Source: Noviherbaspirillum aerium
GTDB lineage: Bacteria > Pseudomonadota > Gammaproteobacteria > Burkholderiales > Burkholderiaceae_D
DNA: 64,000 nt
Assembly: GCF_008929045.1 (NCBI RefSeq)
Contig: NZ_VFAH01000003.1
Span: forward strand, 186,001-250,000
Direction: 5' to 3'
Shown here: positions 56,677 through 64,000 of the stretch, one piece after another
How the letters are laid out: each line of letters begins with the position of its first letter
Numbering within the stretch: position 1 is the first letter of the stretch
Made by a program: the position numbers and the translations under genes
Notes under the pieces: generated by a model
Databases searched by the model: none
What the model was told of the DNA's origin: nothing
The model's input: the letters and a program-made list of their open reading frames with translations, nothing else

Positions 56677-57668
56677 GATTTCTCCCTGATCGTCCATGCG
56701 TGCAGCGCATCCTGCAGGCGCTGCCATCCTGTCTCGTCGCCCGGCAGGCCGAGGCGTATGCCGCGCGCCTTGGCGGCGAACAGCCTGACCCAGATGCCGT
56801 GTGCCGCCATGTGCGCGGCAAAGTCTTCGGGCCGCCGTTCCGGCCACCACTGGAACAGCGCGGTGCCGCCGGCGTCGATATCGAACTGCGCGAGCAGGCG
56901 ATGCAGGCGCTCGCCCGACTGCAGCAGGCGCGAGCGCGTCGCCTCCTGCCAGGCCCGGTCGTTGAGCGCGGCAAAGCCGATCTCCTGCGCCGGACCGCTG
57001 ACCGACCACGGCCCCAGCCATTCCGCGAGGCGTTCCAGCAGGCTCCGCTCCGCCGCCACGAAACCGAGGCGCAGTCCCGCCAGCCCGAAAAACTTGCCCA
57101 CCGAGCGCAGCACGACAAGGCCGGGCCGATCGGTGAAGCGGGCGACGCTGGAATACGGCACGGTATCGCCGAAGGCTTCATCGACCACCAGCCAGCCGCC
57201 GCGCGCGGCGAGCCGGCCGGCCCAGTCGAGCAGCCGTTCCGGCGCGACCATGGCGCCGGTCGGATTGTTGGGATTGCACACCACCATCACGTCGGCTTGG
57301 TCCGCGTGCCGGTCGAGCGATTCATACGTGATTTCCTGCACCTGGTGACCGGCCTGCCGCCAGCAATGCGCATGCTCCGCATACGACGGCGCCGACACCG
57401 CCACCCGCCCGGCCGGGCGCAGGCGCGGCAAGCCCTGAATGGCTGCCTGCGTGCCGGCCACCGGCAGCATGCGCGGCGCGCCGTAATAGGCTTGCGCCGC
57501 CTCGATGAAGCCGGGATGCGGTTCCGGCAGGCGATGCCATGCATTGGCCGGCAGCGCAGGCACCGGATAAGCCTGCGGATTGATGCCGGTCGAGAGGTCG
57601 AGCCATTCATTCAGCGGACGGCCATGGCGCAGCGCGGCCTCGCGCAGGTTGCCCCCGTGTTCAAGCAT
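56673..57668 (-). CDS. cobC: L-threonine-O-3-phosphate decarboxylase (CobC/CobD-type aminotransferase)
   Basis: The 331-residue PLP enzyme is a class I/II aminotransferase fold that makes (R)-1-amino-2-propanol phosphate, the linker of cobalamin. 'LDLSTGINPQAYPVP' near the N-terminus is diagnostic, 'VVCNPNNPTGAM' is the cofactor region and the PLP Lys is in 'LRSVGKFFGLAGLRLGF'. Start ATG 57668 follows AAGGA. It overlaps cbiB by 8 bp and btuF by 4 bp. Confidence 0.94.
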   Translation of the reverse strand: MLEHGGNLREAALRHGRPLNEWLDLSTGINPQAYPVPALPANAWHRLPEPHPGFIEAAQAYYGAPRMLPVAGTQAAIQGLPRLRPAGRVAVSAPSYAEHAHCWRQAGHQVQEITYESLDRHADQADVMVVCNPNNPTGAMVAPERLLDWAGRLAARGGWLVVDEAFGDTVPYSSVARFTDRPGLVVLRSVGKFFGLAGLRLGFVAAERSLLERLAEWLGPWSVSGPAQEIGFAALNDRAWQEATRSRLLQSGERLHRLLAQFDIDAGGTALFQWWPERRPEDFAAHMAAHGIWVRLFAAKARGIRLGLPGDETGWQRLQDALHAWTIREKS

Positions 57669-58626
57669 GGAGGATCCTTTCCAGTACAAAGGTGATGCAT
57701 GCCAGCGCCGCAAGCCACAGCGCGGTGGTGCGGGCGACCAGCCGCCATGCGCGGGCGATGTCGCCCGCTTCGGCCGGCCTGCCGCTGCCGAGCGGAGGGC
57801 GCGTTTCGACCACGCCGTCGTATTCCGCCGTGCCGCCGAGGGCAAGCCCGAGCGCGCCGGCGCCGGTCGACATCACCGGCCCCGCATTCGGGCTGGGCCA
57901 TGCAGCGGCCTGCGAACGCCAGCAAGCGCGGGCGCGCCGGCCGTCGCCGAGCAGCATGTAGGACAAGGCGGTGAGGCGGGCCGGTATCCAGTTGAGCGCG
58001 TCGTCGGTGCGCGCCGCCATCCAGCCGTATTGCAGGAAGCGCGCATTGCGGTAGCCCCACATCGCGTCCAGCGTATTGGCCAGGCGGAACAGCAAGGCGC
58101 CCGGCCCGCCGGCCACCGCAAACCAGAACAGCGTGCCGAAGACGGCATCGTTGCCGTTTTCCAGCGTCGATTCGACGGCAGCCTTGGCCAGGTCGCTTTC
58201 GCCGGCGCGCGCGGTATCGCGGCTGACGATGCGCGCGGTCAGGTCCCGCGCCAGTCCGAGTTCTCCCGCGGCGAGCGCGGAGGCGATCGGCAGCACGTGA
58301 TCCCGCAGGCTGCGCAGCCCGATGCAGAAATACAGCAGCAGCGCATGCAGCGCCATGCCGGCCAGCACGTGGTCCTGCATCGCCGCATGCAACAGGGCCG
58401 CCGACACCGCCACCGGCGGCAGCACCGCCAGCCCCCAGCCGATGACACCGCGCAGGTAGCGCGGCGCGCCGGCCCAGCCCTGATTGCATTGCGCTTCGAT
58501 CAGGCCGGCAAGGCGGCCGAAACCGACCAGCGGATGAAAGCGGCGCGGCTCGCCGAGTAGCCAGTCGAGCGCGATGCCCGCCAGCATCAGCAGCGTCACG
58601 GCGGAGAGCGACAGTCCGCTCAGCAT
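57661..58626 (-). CDS. cbiB: Adenosylcobinamide-phosphate synthase (CbiB/CobD)
   Basis: The 321-residue membrane protein attaches aminopropanol (phosphate) to adenosylcobyric acid. It has several membrane helices and the family motifs 'DWLLGEPRRFHPLVGFGRLA', 'VSRDTARAGESDLAKAAVES' and 'ENGNDAVFGTLFWF'. It overlaps cobU by 7 bp and cobC by 8 bp. The substrate-supplying decarboxylase is the next gene. Confidence 0.95.
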   Translation of the reverse strand: MLSGLSLSAVTLLMLAGIALDWLLGEPRRFHPLVGFGRLAGLIEAQCNQGWAGAPRYLRGVIGWGLAVLPPVAVSAALLHAAMQDHVLAGMALHALLLYFCIGLRSLRDHVLPIASALAAGELGLARDLTARIVSRDTARAGESDLAKAAVESTLENGNDAVFGTLFWFAVAGGPGALLFRLANTLDAMWGYRNARFLQYGWMAARTDDALNWIPARLTALSYMLLGDGRRARACWRSQAAAWPSPNAGPVMSTGAGALGLALGGTAEYDGVVETRPPLGSGRPAEAGDIARAWRLVARTTALWLAALACITFVLERILHA

Positions 58627-59177
58627 GGCTTGCCTTTCAGCAGCATCGGCAAGCCGGCGGCAATGAACACGGCGCGGTCGCTGATGGCGGCCACGGCCTG
58701 GTTCAGGCGGCCGGCTTCGTCGACGAACCAGCGCGAAATGGCGCCCTGCGGCACGATGCCGAGGCCGACTTCATTGGATACCAGGATCACCTCGCCGGCC
58801 GCGTCCCGCAGGGCATCGAGCAGGGATTGCCGCTCGCGGTGGAAACTGTCCGGCGGGATGATCCTGCCGACTTCCGGATAGTCGCGCTGCTCGGAAAACA
58901 GCAGGTTCGACAGCCAGACCGTCAGGCAGTCGACCAGTACGATGCGCTCGGGCGAGCTCCAGCGGCGGATCGCATCGCCCAGGGCCAGAGCCTCCTCCAC
59001 CGTGGTCCAGCTTGCATCGCGGCGCTGCCGGTGGACGCCGATGCGCTCGGCCATTTCGATGTCATGGGCCTGCGCGGTGGCGATATAGGCCACCTGCTTC
59101 GCGCTTGCCGCCGCAAGCCGCTCGGCATGGGCGCTCTTGCCCGAACGCGCGCCGCCGAGTATCAGGCTGATCGTCAT
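58620..59177 (-). CDS. cobU: Adenosylcobinamide kinase / guanylyltransferase
   Basis: The 185-residue bifunctional enzyme phosphorylates and GMP-activates adenosylcobinamide. The P-loop is GGARSGKS at residues 8-15, and 'LVDCLTVWLSNLLFSE' and 'VSNEVGLGIVPQGAISRWF' are typical CobU segments. It overlaps cobB by 4 bp. The start ATG 59177 puts the P-loop at the usual place; a longer frame to 59711 is a shadow of cobB. Confidence 0.96.
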   Translation of the reverse strand: MTISLILGGARSGKSAHAERLAAASAKQVAYIATAQAHDIEMAERIGVHRQRRDASWTTVEEALALGDAIRRWSSPERIVLVDCLTVWLSNLLFSEQRDYPEVGRIIPPDSFHRERQSLLDALRDAAGEVILVSNEVGLGIVPQGAISRWFVDEAGRLNQAVAAISDRAVFIAAGLPMLLKGKPC

Positions 59178-60502
59178 GCGGCAGCCTCCGGCAGGAACAG
59201 GCTGGCCGCGGCTTGCGGACAGGACGGAAAGTAGGCATGGAAGTAGGAAGCGGTCAGCGATCCTTTTCTGTAGATCGCCTCGCCTGCCTGGCCGGTGGGA
59301 TGCTTGACGGTGCGGGCAAGCGGTTCCAGTTCGGTTTCCATGCGCGAGTAATGGAAGGCATGGCCTCGCAATTCGCCCTCTTGCCGCTGCCAGGCATGGG
59401 CGCCTAGGGCGGCGAGGCGCTTCTGCATCGTCACGTGGCCCGGCAGCAGGCCGCACATCGCATGCGCCGCGCCGCTCATGTCGGTCAGGCTGTCGGCCAG
59501 CGCCATCATGCCGCCGCATTCCGCGTAGATCGGCAGGCCGTCCGAATGCGCTTGCCGCATCGATCGTTTCCACCGCGCCGCGCCGGCAAGCGAAGACGCA
59601 TGCAGTTCCGGGTAGCCTCCCGGCAGGTAGACGGCATCGGCTTGTTCCGGCACCGCTTCGTCGGCCAGCGGGGAGAAATACACTAACTTCGCGCCGAGAG
59701 AGTGCAGGCAATCCAGGTTGGCCGGATAGAGGAAGGCGAACGCCGCATCGCGGGCAATCGCGATGGTTCTGCCCTGCAGCAACGCGGGCGCGGCAGGTTC
59801 CGGCTCTGCTGCGCCTAGGGTGGCTAGGGTGGCTAGGGTAGCAACGGGCAACGCCTCCCAGGCATCGGCATCGAAGACCAGCTGATCGGCCAGCGCATCG
59901 AGCACGCCGTCAAGCCCGTCGACCTCGTCCGGCTGCACCAGCCCGAGATGCCGTTCGGGAAGCGACTGCTCCTGCCGCGGCAGGGTGCCGAGCAGCGGAA
60001 TGTCCCGCATCGCCTCGGCGACCATCTGCGCATGGCGCTCGCTGCCGACGCGGTTGGCGACCACGCCCGCCAGCTGCACCGGACCATAGTCGCGCAGGCC
60101 GCGCACCACCGCGCCGGCGGTCTGCGCCATCGCCGACGCATCCAGCACCGCCAGTACCGGCACGCCGAATTCCCGGGCCAGGTCGGCGGAGGACGGCGTA
60201 CCGTCGTACAGTCCCATCACGCCTTCGATGAGGATGGCGTCGGCTTGCGCCGCCGCTTCGGCGAGCAGCCGGCGGCTGCGTTCCAGTCCCACCATCCACA
60301 GATCCAGCGACTGCACCGGAGCGCCGCAGGCGCGCTGCAGCAGCATCGGATCGAGGAAGTCGGGGCCGGTCTTGAACACGCGCACCCGCCTGCCCTGCCG
60401 GGCCAGCTTGCGGGCCAGCGCCGCCGTGACGGTGGTCTTTCCCTGTCCGGAAGCCATCGCCGAAACAAGCAGGATCCGCGCGCCGTGCCTGGAGCCGCTC
60501 AT
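59174..60502 (-). CDS. cobB: Cobyrinic acid a,c-diamide synthase
   Basis: The 442-residue enzyme amidates the a and c side chains of cobyrinic acid (or its hydrogenobyrinic analogue) with glutamine. The P-loop is 'SAMASGQGKTTVTAAL', 'GVMGLYDG' follows, and the amidotransferase nucleophile is in 'PIYAECGGMMALADS'. The insertion ATLATLATLG near residue 225 comes from a three-unit 9-bp repeat. It lies 4 bp after cobO and overlaps cobU. Confidence 0.95.
   Translation of the reverse strand: MSGSRHGARILLVSAMASGQGKTTVTAALARKLARQGRRVRVFKTGPDFLDPMLLQRACGAPVQSLDLWMVGLERSRRLLAEAAAQADAILIEGVMGLYDGTPSSADLAREFGVPVLAVLDASAMAQTAGAVVRGLRDYGPVQLAGVVANRVGSERHAQMVAEAMRDIPLLGTLPRQEQSLPERHLGLVQPDEVDGLDGVLDALADQLVFDADAWEALPVATLATLATLGAAEPEPAAPALLQGRTIAIARDAAFAFLYPANLDCLHSLGAKLVYFSPLADEAVPEQADAVYLPGGYPELHASSLAGAARWKRSMRQAHSDGLPIYAECGGMMALADSLTDMSGAAHAMCGLLPGHVTMQKRLAALGAHAWQRQEGELRGHAFHYSRMETELEPLARTVKHPTGQAGEAIYRKGSLTASYFHAYFPSCPQAAASLFLPEAAA
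59815..59841 (-). repeat. 9-bp tandem repeat inside cobB
   Basis: CTAGGGTGG occurs twice exactly (59815-59832) and a third time with one change. It encodes ATLATLATL in a linker between the two CobB domains, so length changes would keep the frame. Confidence 0.8.
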
Positions 60503-60506
60503 CGTC

Positions 60507-61136
60507 CTACCACTCCACGCCCGGCTGGGCCGCGATGCCCGCCTTGAACGCATGCTTGACCAGCTGCATCTCGGTCACGGTGTCGGCCACCTCGATCAGT
60601 TCCGGCGGCGCGGCGCGGCCGGTCACCACCACATGCTGCATGGCCGGCCGCGCCTGCAGGTCGGCAATGACCTGGTTGACGTCGAGATACTTGTATTTCA
60701 GCGCGATGTTGAGCTCGTCCAGCACGACGAAGCCGATCGCCGGATCGGCAAGAAAGCTCTTGGCCTTTTCCCAGGCGCGTTCGGCGGCGGCAATGTCGCG
60801 CTCGCGGTTCTGGGTTTCCCAGGTATAGCCCTCGCCCATCGCATGAAAGCTCACTTCGTCGGGAAAGCGCTGCAGGAACAATTCCTCGCCGGTCGATTTC
60901 GCGCCCTTGATGAACTGCACCACGCCCACCTTCATGCCATGCCCGAGCGCGCGGATCGCCATGCCGAAGGCGCTGGAGCTCTTGCCCTTGCCGTTGCCGG
61001 TGTTGACCAGCAGCACGCCGGCGTCGCGCTTGGCGGCCTCGATCTTCTGGTCCACCACTTCCTTCTTGCGCTGCATGCGCGCGCGGTGGCGTTCGTTGAG
61101 TCCGTCGTCGCCGGATTCCTTGATGTCTTCATTCAT
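60507..61136 (-). CDS. cobO: Corrinoid adenosyltransferase CobO
   Basis: The 209-residue enzyme transfers the adenosyl group of ATP to cob(I)yrinic acid a,c-diamide or related corrinoids. The P-loop is 'LLVNTGNGKGKSSSAFGMAI'; 'GYTWETQNRERD' and 'DELNIALKYKYLDVNQVI' are typical CobO/BtuR parts. It overlaps the ABC ATPase gene by 8 bp and precedes cobB by 4 bp. Confidence 0.96.
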   Translation of the reverse strand: MNEDIKESGDDGLNERHRARMQRKKEVVDQKIEAAKRDAGVLLVNTGNGKGKSSSAFGMAIRALGHGMKVGVVQFIKGAKSTGEELFLQRFPDEVSFHAMGEGYTWETQNRERDIAAAERAWEKAKSFLADPAIGFVVLDELNIALKYKYLDVNQVIADLQARPAMQHVVVTGRAAPPELIEVADTVTEMQLVKHAFKAGIAAQPGVEW

Positions 61137-61905
61137 GTTGCATGTCCTCTGCGGGTATGTAGATGCGGCGCCTGCCGTGCTGCACGAGTTCGATCGGGTA
61201 GCCGAGGCAGTCGCTCAGCAGTGCGGCGGTCATCACCTCGTCGACCGGTCCGGCACGCCATTTTCCATCACCCATCAGCAGCAGCGCATGGGTCGCGACG
61301 CCGTGGGCGAGATTGAGATCGTGGCTGACCAGCACCACGGATTTCTGCTGGGTGCGGCAAAGCCTGGCCAGCAATTCCATCACGCCGACCTGGTGCGCGA
61401 GATCGAGTGCGCTGGCGGGTTCGTCAAGCAGCAGCAGCGGCGCTTCCTGCGCCAGTGTCGCCGCAATCGCCACGCGCTGGCGTTCGCCCCCGGAAAGCGT
61501 GCGCACGTCGCGTTCGGCGAGCGTTTCCACGTCGAGCGCGCGCAGCGAGGCGCGCGCCACCTGGTAATCGGATTCCGCATCCCAGTAGCGGTCGTCCTGG
61601 TAGGGATGGCGCGCCGCCAGCACGGTTTCGATGGCGCGGTAGCCGAAGGCATCGTTGCGGCCCTGCGGCAGGTAGGCGCGTTCCCGCGCAAGCGCGGTCA
61701 GCGGCCAGTCGGCCAAGGCTTTCCCCTGCAGGCGGATCTCGCCGCCGTCGGGGCTGCGCAAGCCGACCAGCGCGCGCAGCAAGGTGCTCTTGCCGGCGCC
61801 GTTGCGGCCGATCACGCACCAGCACTGCCCCGGGTCGACCTGCCAGTCGAGGCCGGCAACCAGCTTGCGCGCGCCGATGTCGAGAGAAAGGTCGATCGTC
61901 TGCAT
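61129..61905 (-). CDS. btuD: Cobalamin ABC transporter ATPase (BtuD type)
   Basis: The 258-residue protein has Walker A 'GRNGAGKSTLLRAL', signature 'TLSGGERQRVAIA' and Walker B 'LLLLDEPASALD'. It belongs to the iron-siderophore/B12 ATPase group. Placement between the permease, BtuB, and cob genes gives the B12 assignment; sequence alone would not separate it from a siderophore ATPase. It overlaps cobO by 8 bp. Confidence 0.9.
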   Translation of the reverse strand: MQTIDLSLDIGARKLVAGLDWQVDPGQCWCVIGRNGAGKSTLLRALVGLRSPDGGEIRLQGKALADWPLTALARERAYLPQGRNDAFGYRAIETVLAARHPYQDDRYWDAESDYQVARASLRALDVETLAERDVRTLSGGERQRVAIAATLAQEAPLLLLDEPASALDLAHQVGVMELLARLCRTQQKSVVLVSHDLNLAHGVATHALLLMGDGKWRAGPVDEVMTAALLSDCLGYPIELVQHGRRRIYIPAEDMQHE

Positions 61906-61991
61906 GGCTATCGCTTGTTAACCAATCCTTCCCCTTGGCGGGAAGGGTTTATCCGTACGTTCTTGTTGCCAGGGAAACAGGCAGGCATCGT
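61906..61991 (-). repeat. Gap with inverted repeat inside the cobalamin operon
   Basis: This 86-bp gap is the only sizeable break in a cluster whose other junctions overlap or lie within 20 bp. It contains CCTTCCC and GGGAAGG arms in a short hairpin (about 61927-61950) of the GGGAAGG type found in many betaproteobacterial intergenic repeats. It may be an inserted repeat or an mRNA processing site. Confidence 0.5.
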
Positions 61992-63029
61992 CTATCTCCT
62001 TTGCAGCTGATGCAGCTGCACCAGGAACACCGGCACGCCGATCAATGCCGTGATCACGCCCACCGGCAGCTGCTGCGGCGCTATCACGGTGCGCGCCAGC
62101 GTATCGGCCAGCACCAGGAAACTGCCGCCGGCCAGGGTGGCCGCCGGCAGCAGCAGGCGATGGTCGGGACCCCATGCGAAGCGGCAGGCATGCGGCACGA
62201 TCAGGCCGACGAAACCGATGCTGCCGGCGCTGCTGACGGCGCTTGCGGTGAGCAGCGCCGAACACAGGAACAGCCCCTGGCGCAGGCGCGCGACCGAGAT
62301 GCCGAGCGTTGCCGCCGCTTCCGCGTGCAGGGCCATCACATTGATCGCGCGTGCCACGCGGATGGCAAAGACGAGTACAGCGCCCCAGATGCACCAGGGC
62401 AGCCAGCGCAGCTGCGTGGCCGACAGATCGCCGATCAGCCAGAACACCATGCCGCGCAGCCGGTTGTCGGGCGCGATCGAGAGCATCAGGGTGATCAGCG
62501 CGCCGCAGCCGGAAGCGACGATGACGCCGGTCAGCAGCAGCATCGGCGCATTGCCGTCGCCGCCGCTGCCGCGCAGGTCGCGGCGGGCCAGCAGCAGCAG
62601 GAGAAAGGCCACCGCGATGGCGCCGCCGAACGCGGCAACATCGACCACCCAGGCCGCCGCCATGAACAGGATGGCGGCCAGCGCGCCGACCGCCGCGCCG
62701 CCGGATACGCCGAGCACATAGGGATCGGCCAGCGGATTGCGCAGCAGCGCCTGCATCATCACGCCGGCCAGCGCCAGCGTGGCGCCGGTGACGAAGGCCG
62801 ACAGCGCGCGGCCGAGACGCAGCTCCAGGAGCGTCGCCGCCAGCGATTCCGGTTTTCCCCTCAGCAGCTCGCCGAGCGCGCCGAACAGCTCGCCCGCCGA
62901 CAGCGGCACCGAACCGATGGCGCAGGCGAACAGGATGGCGGCGCAGCCGGCGCCCCCCAGCATCGCCAGGATGGTGAGCGCGCGGCGGCGCTCGCGGAAG
63001 GATGGCAGTGTGAGGACGCTGCTATGCAC
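61992..63029 (-). CDS. btuC: Cobalamin ABC transporter permease (BtuC type)
   Basis: The 345-residue inner-membrane protein of about ten helices matches the FecCD/BtuC family: 'RLGRALSAFVTGATLALAGV', 'QALLRNPLADPYVLGVSGGA' and 'GSIGFVGLIVPHACRFAWGP'. The last motif is the ATPase coupling helix. Its place 20 bp after btuB and beside the ATPase points to cobalamin. Confidence 0.93.
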   Translation of the reverse strand: MHSSVLTLPSFRERRRALTILAMLGGAGCAAILFACAIGSVPLSAGELFGALGELLRGKPESLAATLLELRLGRALSAFVTGATLALAGVMMQALLRNPLADPYVLGVSGGAAVGALAAILFMAAAWVVDVAAFGGAIAVAFLLLLLARRDLRGSGGDGNAPMLLLTGVIVASGCGALITLMLSIAPDNRLRGMVFWLIGDLSATQLRWLPWCIWGAVLVFAIRVARAINVMALHAEAAATLGISVARLRQGLFLCSALLTASAVSSAGSIGFVGLIVPHACRFAWGPDHRLLLPAATLAGGSFLVLADTLARTVIAPQQLPVGVITALIGVPVFLVQLHQLQRR

Positions 63030-63049
63030 GTTGCTTGGCTTTCGAGGAA

Positions 63050-64000
63050 TCAGCGGATGCCGTAACGGACGCCGACGAAGAGATTGGAACCGGCGTTATT
63101 GTAGTTCCTCGCCAGTTCATAGTCCTTGTCCAGCACATTGTTCCAGCGGGCGAAGAGCGACCAGTTGGGCGCGACATCATAGTTCGCATAGAGGTTGAAG
63201 ATGCCGTAGCCTCCCAGCCGGTTGCGGTTGTTGGTGTCGTCGAAGCGATCGCCGGAAAAGATGACTTCGCCGCCGCCGGTCAGCTTGCCGGCGGTGCGGT
63301 CGAGCGACAGCGTGCCATGCCTCTTCGCGCGCCGCGCCAGCTGCCGGCCGGTGGTTTCATCCTTCGGATCCTGCAGGTCGAGCGTTGCGCGCAGCCGGTA
63401 GTCGCCGAGCGCGGTGCTGGCGCCGAGCGTGAGGCCGGAAATCAGCGCCTCGTTGACGTTGTAGGCGCAGCCGAACGGATGGGTTGCCTGTTCCACCGGG
63501 CAGACCGGCGCATTGACCAGGAGATCGGTCAGGCGGTTGCGGTAATACACCGCGCTGTAGGTCGACTTGCCGTCTTCATAGTACAGCCCTGCCTCGGCAT
63601 TGCGGCCCTTCTCCGGACGGTTGTTGGCAAAGCCGAACCCGGGGAAATACAGGTCGTTGAAGGTCGGCGCGCGATAACTGGTGCCGACGCTGGCGCTGGC
63701 GCGCAAGGCGCTGCTCAGGCGATAGCCATAGGACAGGCTGCCGGTGGTGCGCGAACCGAACTGCGAATTGTCGTCGTTGCGCAGGCTGGCTGCCGCCAGG
63801 TGATCGCCGCGCTTGAGCTGGTAGGCGGCGGCAAGCGAGTTGGTGGTGCGCGAGCGGTTCAGCGCGCTGGTGGTTGAATCGACTTCCTCGCGGCGATGCT
63901 CGGCGATCAGCTGCAGCACGTCGGTGGCGGCGACGGTGAAGCTGTTCTGCCAGCTGATCTGCTGCTGCGTGGTGTCGAACAGCGTGCGGCCGGTGCGCGT
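63050..64000 (-). CDS. btuB: TonB-dependent cobalamin receptor BtuB (partial, C-terminal part)
   Basis: The minus-strand frame is open from the window end to a stop at 63050, so about 316 C-terminal residues are visible. They are alternating beta-strands of a 22-strand barrel, with 'ASVGTSYRAPTFNDLYFPGF', 'NRPEKGRNAEAGLYYEDGK' and the end 'YNNAGSNLFVGVRYGIR' that closes the barrel. The aromatic-ended motif is replaced by a final Arg. The plug, TonB box and any cobalamin riboswitch lie outside. Gene order gives the B12 assignment. Confidence 0.9.
   Translation of the reverse strand, partial: TRTGRTLFDTTQQQISWQNSFTVAATDVLQLIAEHRREEVDSTTSALNRSRTTNSLAAAYQLKRGDHLAAASLRNDDNSQFGSRTTGSLSYGYRLSSALRASASVGTSYRAPTFNDLYFPGFGFANNRPEKGRNAEAGLYYEDGKSTYSAVYYRNRLTDLLVNAPVCPVEQATHPFGCAYNVNEALISGLTLGASTALGDYRLRATLDLQDPKDETTGRQLARRAKRHGTLSLDRTAGKLTGGGEVIFSGDRFDDTNNRNRLGGYGIFNLYANYDVAPNWSLFARWNNVLDKDYELARNYNNAGSNLFVGVRYGIR

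Noticed and set aside
61407-63065. 552-codon open frame on the plus strand
   Set aside because: Antisense to the B12 permease and ATPase genes; rich in Arg, Ala, Gln and His, typical of shadow frames.

Overview
The window looks like a chromosomal segment of a betaproteobacterium of the order Burkholderiales, probably family Oxalobacteraceae (inference). Supporting points are the GC-rich coding sequence, the hemC-hemD-hemX-hemY order, an elongation factor P with Arg at residue 32 beside its EarP rhamnosyltransferase gene, a DUF3460-scpA-panC order, and a divergent pmbA/darP pair. No rRNA, prophage, insertion sequence or CRISPR array was seen. Most of the window is housekeeping and accessory metabolism in short operons.

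Layout. 1-4.2 kb: 5' end of ftsK, trxB, an Smr-domain gene, a TRIC/UPF0126 membrane protein and a solitary PII gene. 4.2-10.2 kb: a FemAB-like acyltransferase with a tiny coupled upstream ORF, a Ser/Thr kinase convergent with an HDOD-GAF protein, and a LysR regulator divergent from an EamA exporter with a clear inverted-repeat operator. 10.3-19.7 kb: ppa, the heme operon hemCDXY, ppc and argH. 20.2-27.3 kb: a TRAP transporter (dctQ, dctM) facing two paralogous substrate-binding protein genes, then dctA. These are organic-acid uptake systems. 27.4-34.6 kb: pmbA, darP, a mogA-like gene, a carboxylesterase, purU, a bactofilin, a curA-like reductase and a lipoprotein. 34.7-41.7 kb: efp and earP, tRNA-Glu, tRNA-Ala, gltX, metG, a GNAT gene and DUF3460. 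41.7-44.5 kb: scpA, panC and a first BtuF-like binding protein. 44.8-51.0 kb: a DinB protein, an orphan ParA ATPase, and divergently an SMC complex of MksF-MksE-MksB type with no nuclease gene beside it. 51.0-53.4 kb: a palindromic repeat element flanked by GTAG-type REP hairpins, then a tetR-SRPBCC-GST group with a near-perfect 26-bp operator. 53.5-64.0 kb: a tightly overlapping eleven-gene minus-strand cluster for cobalamin uptake and late cobalamin synthesis, running from btuB (truncated by the window end) to cobQ.

How the genes work together. The cobalamin cluster joins outer-membrane uptake (BtuB), periplasmic and inner-membrane transport (binding protein, permease, ATPase) and corrinoid remodelling or assembly (CobO, CobB, CobU, CbiB, CobC, CobQ). 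It also holds a binding-protein homologue with no export signal. Early corrin-ring genes and cobS/cobT are absent here. EarP and its substrate EF-P lie together. Two chromosome-organisation systems lie within 10 kb of each other: the ScpA kleisin of Smc-ScpAB and the MksFEB complex.

The least explained signals are the ParA/MksFEB locus, a pair of short elements with shared terminal inverted repeats (22713-22825 and 44534-44670), the REP-flanked palindrome at 51048-51435, a (GAA)10 tract at 22937-22966, and the signal-less BtuF homologue. All family names rest on reading motifs and lengths; no database search was possible.
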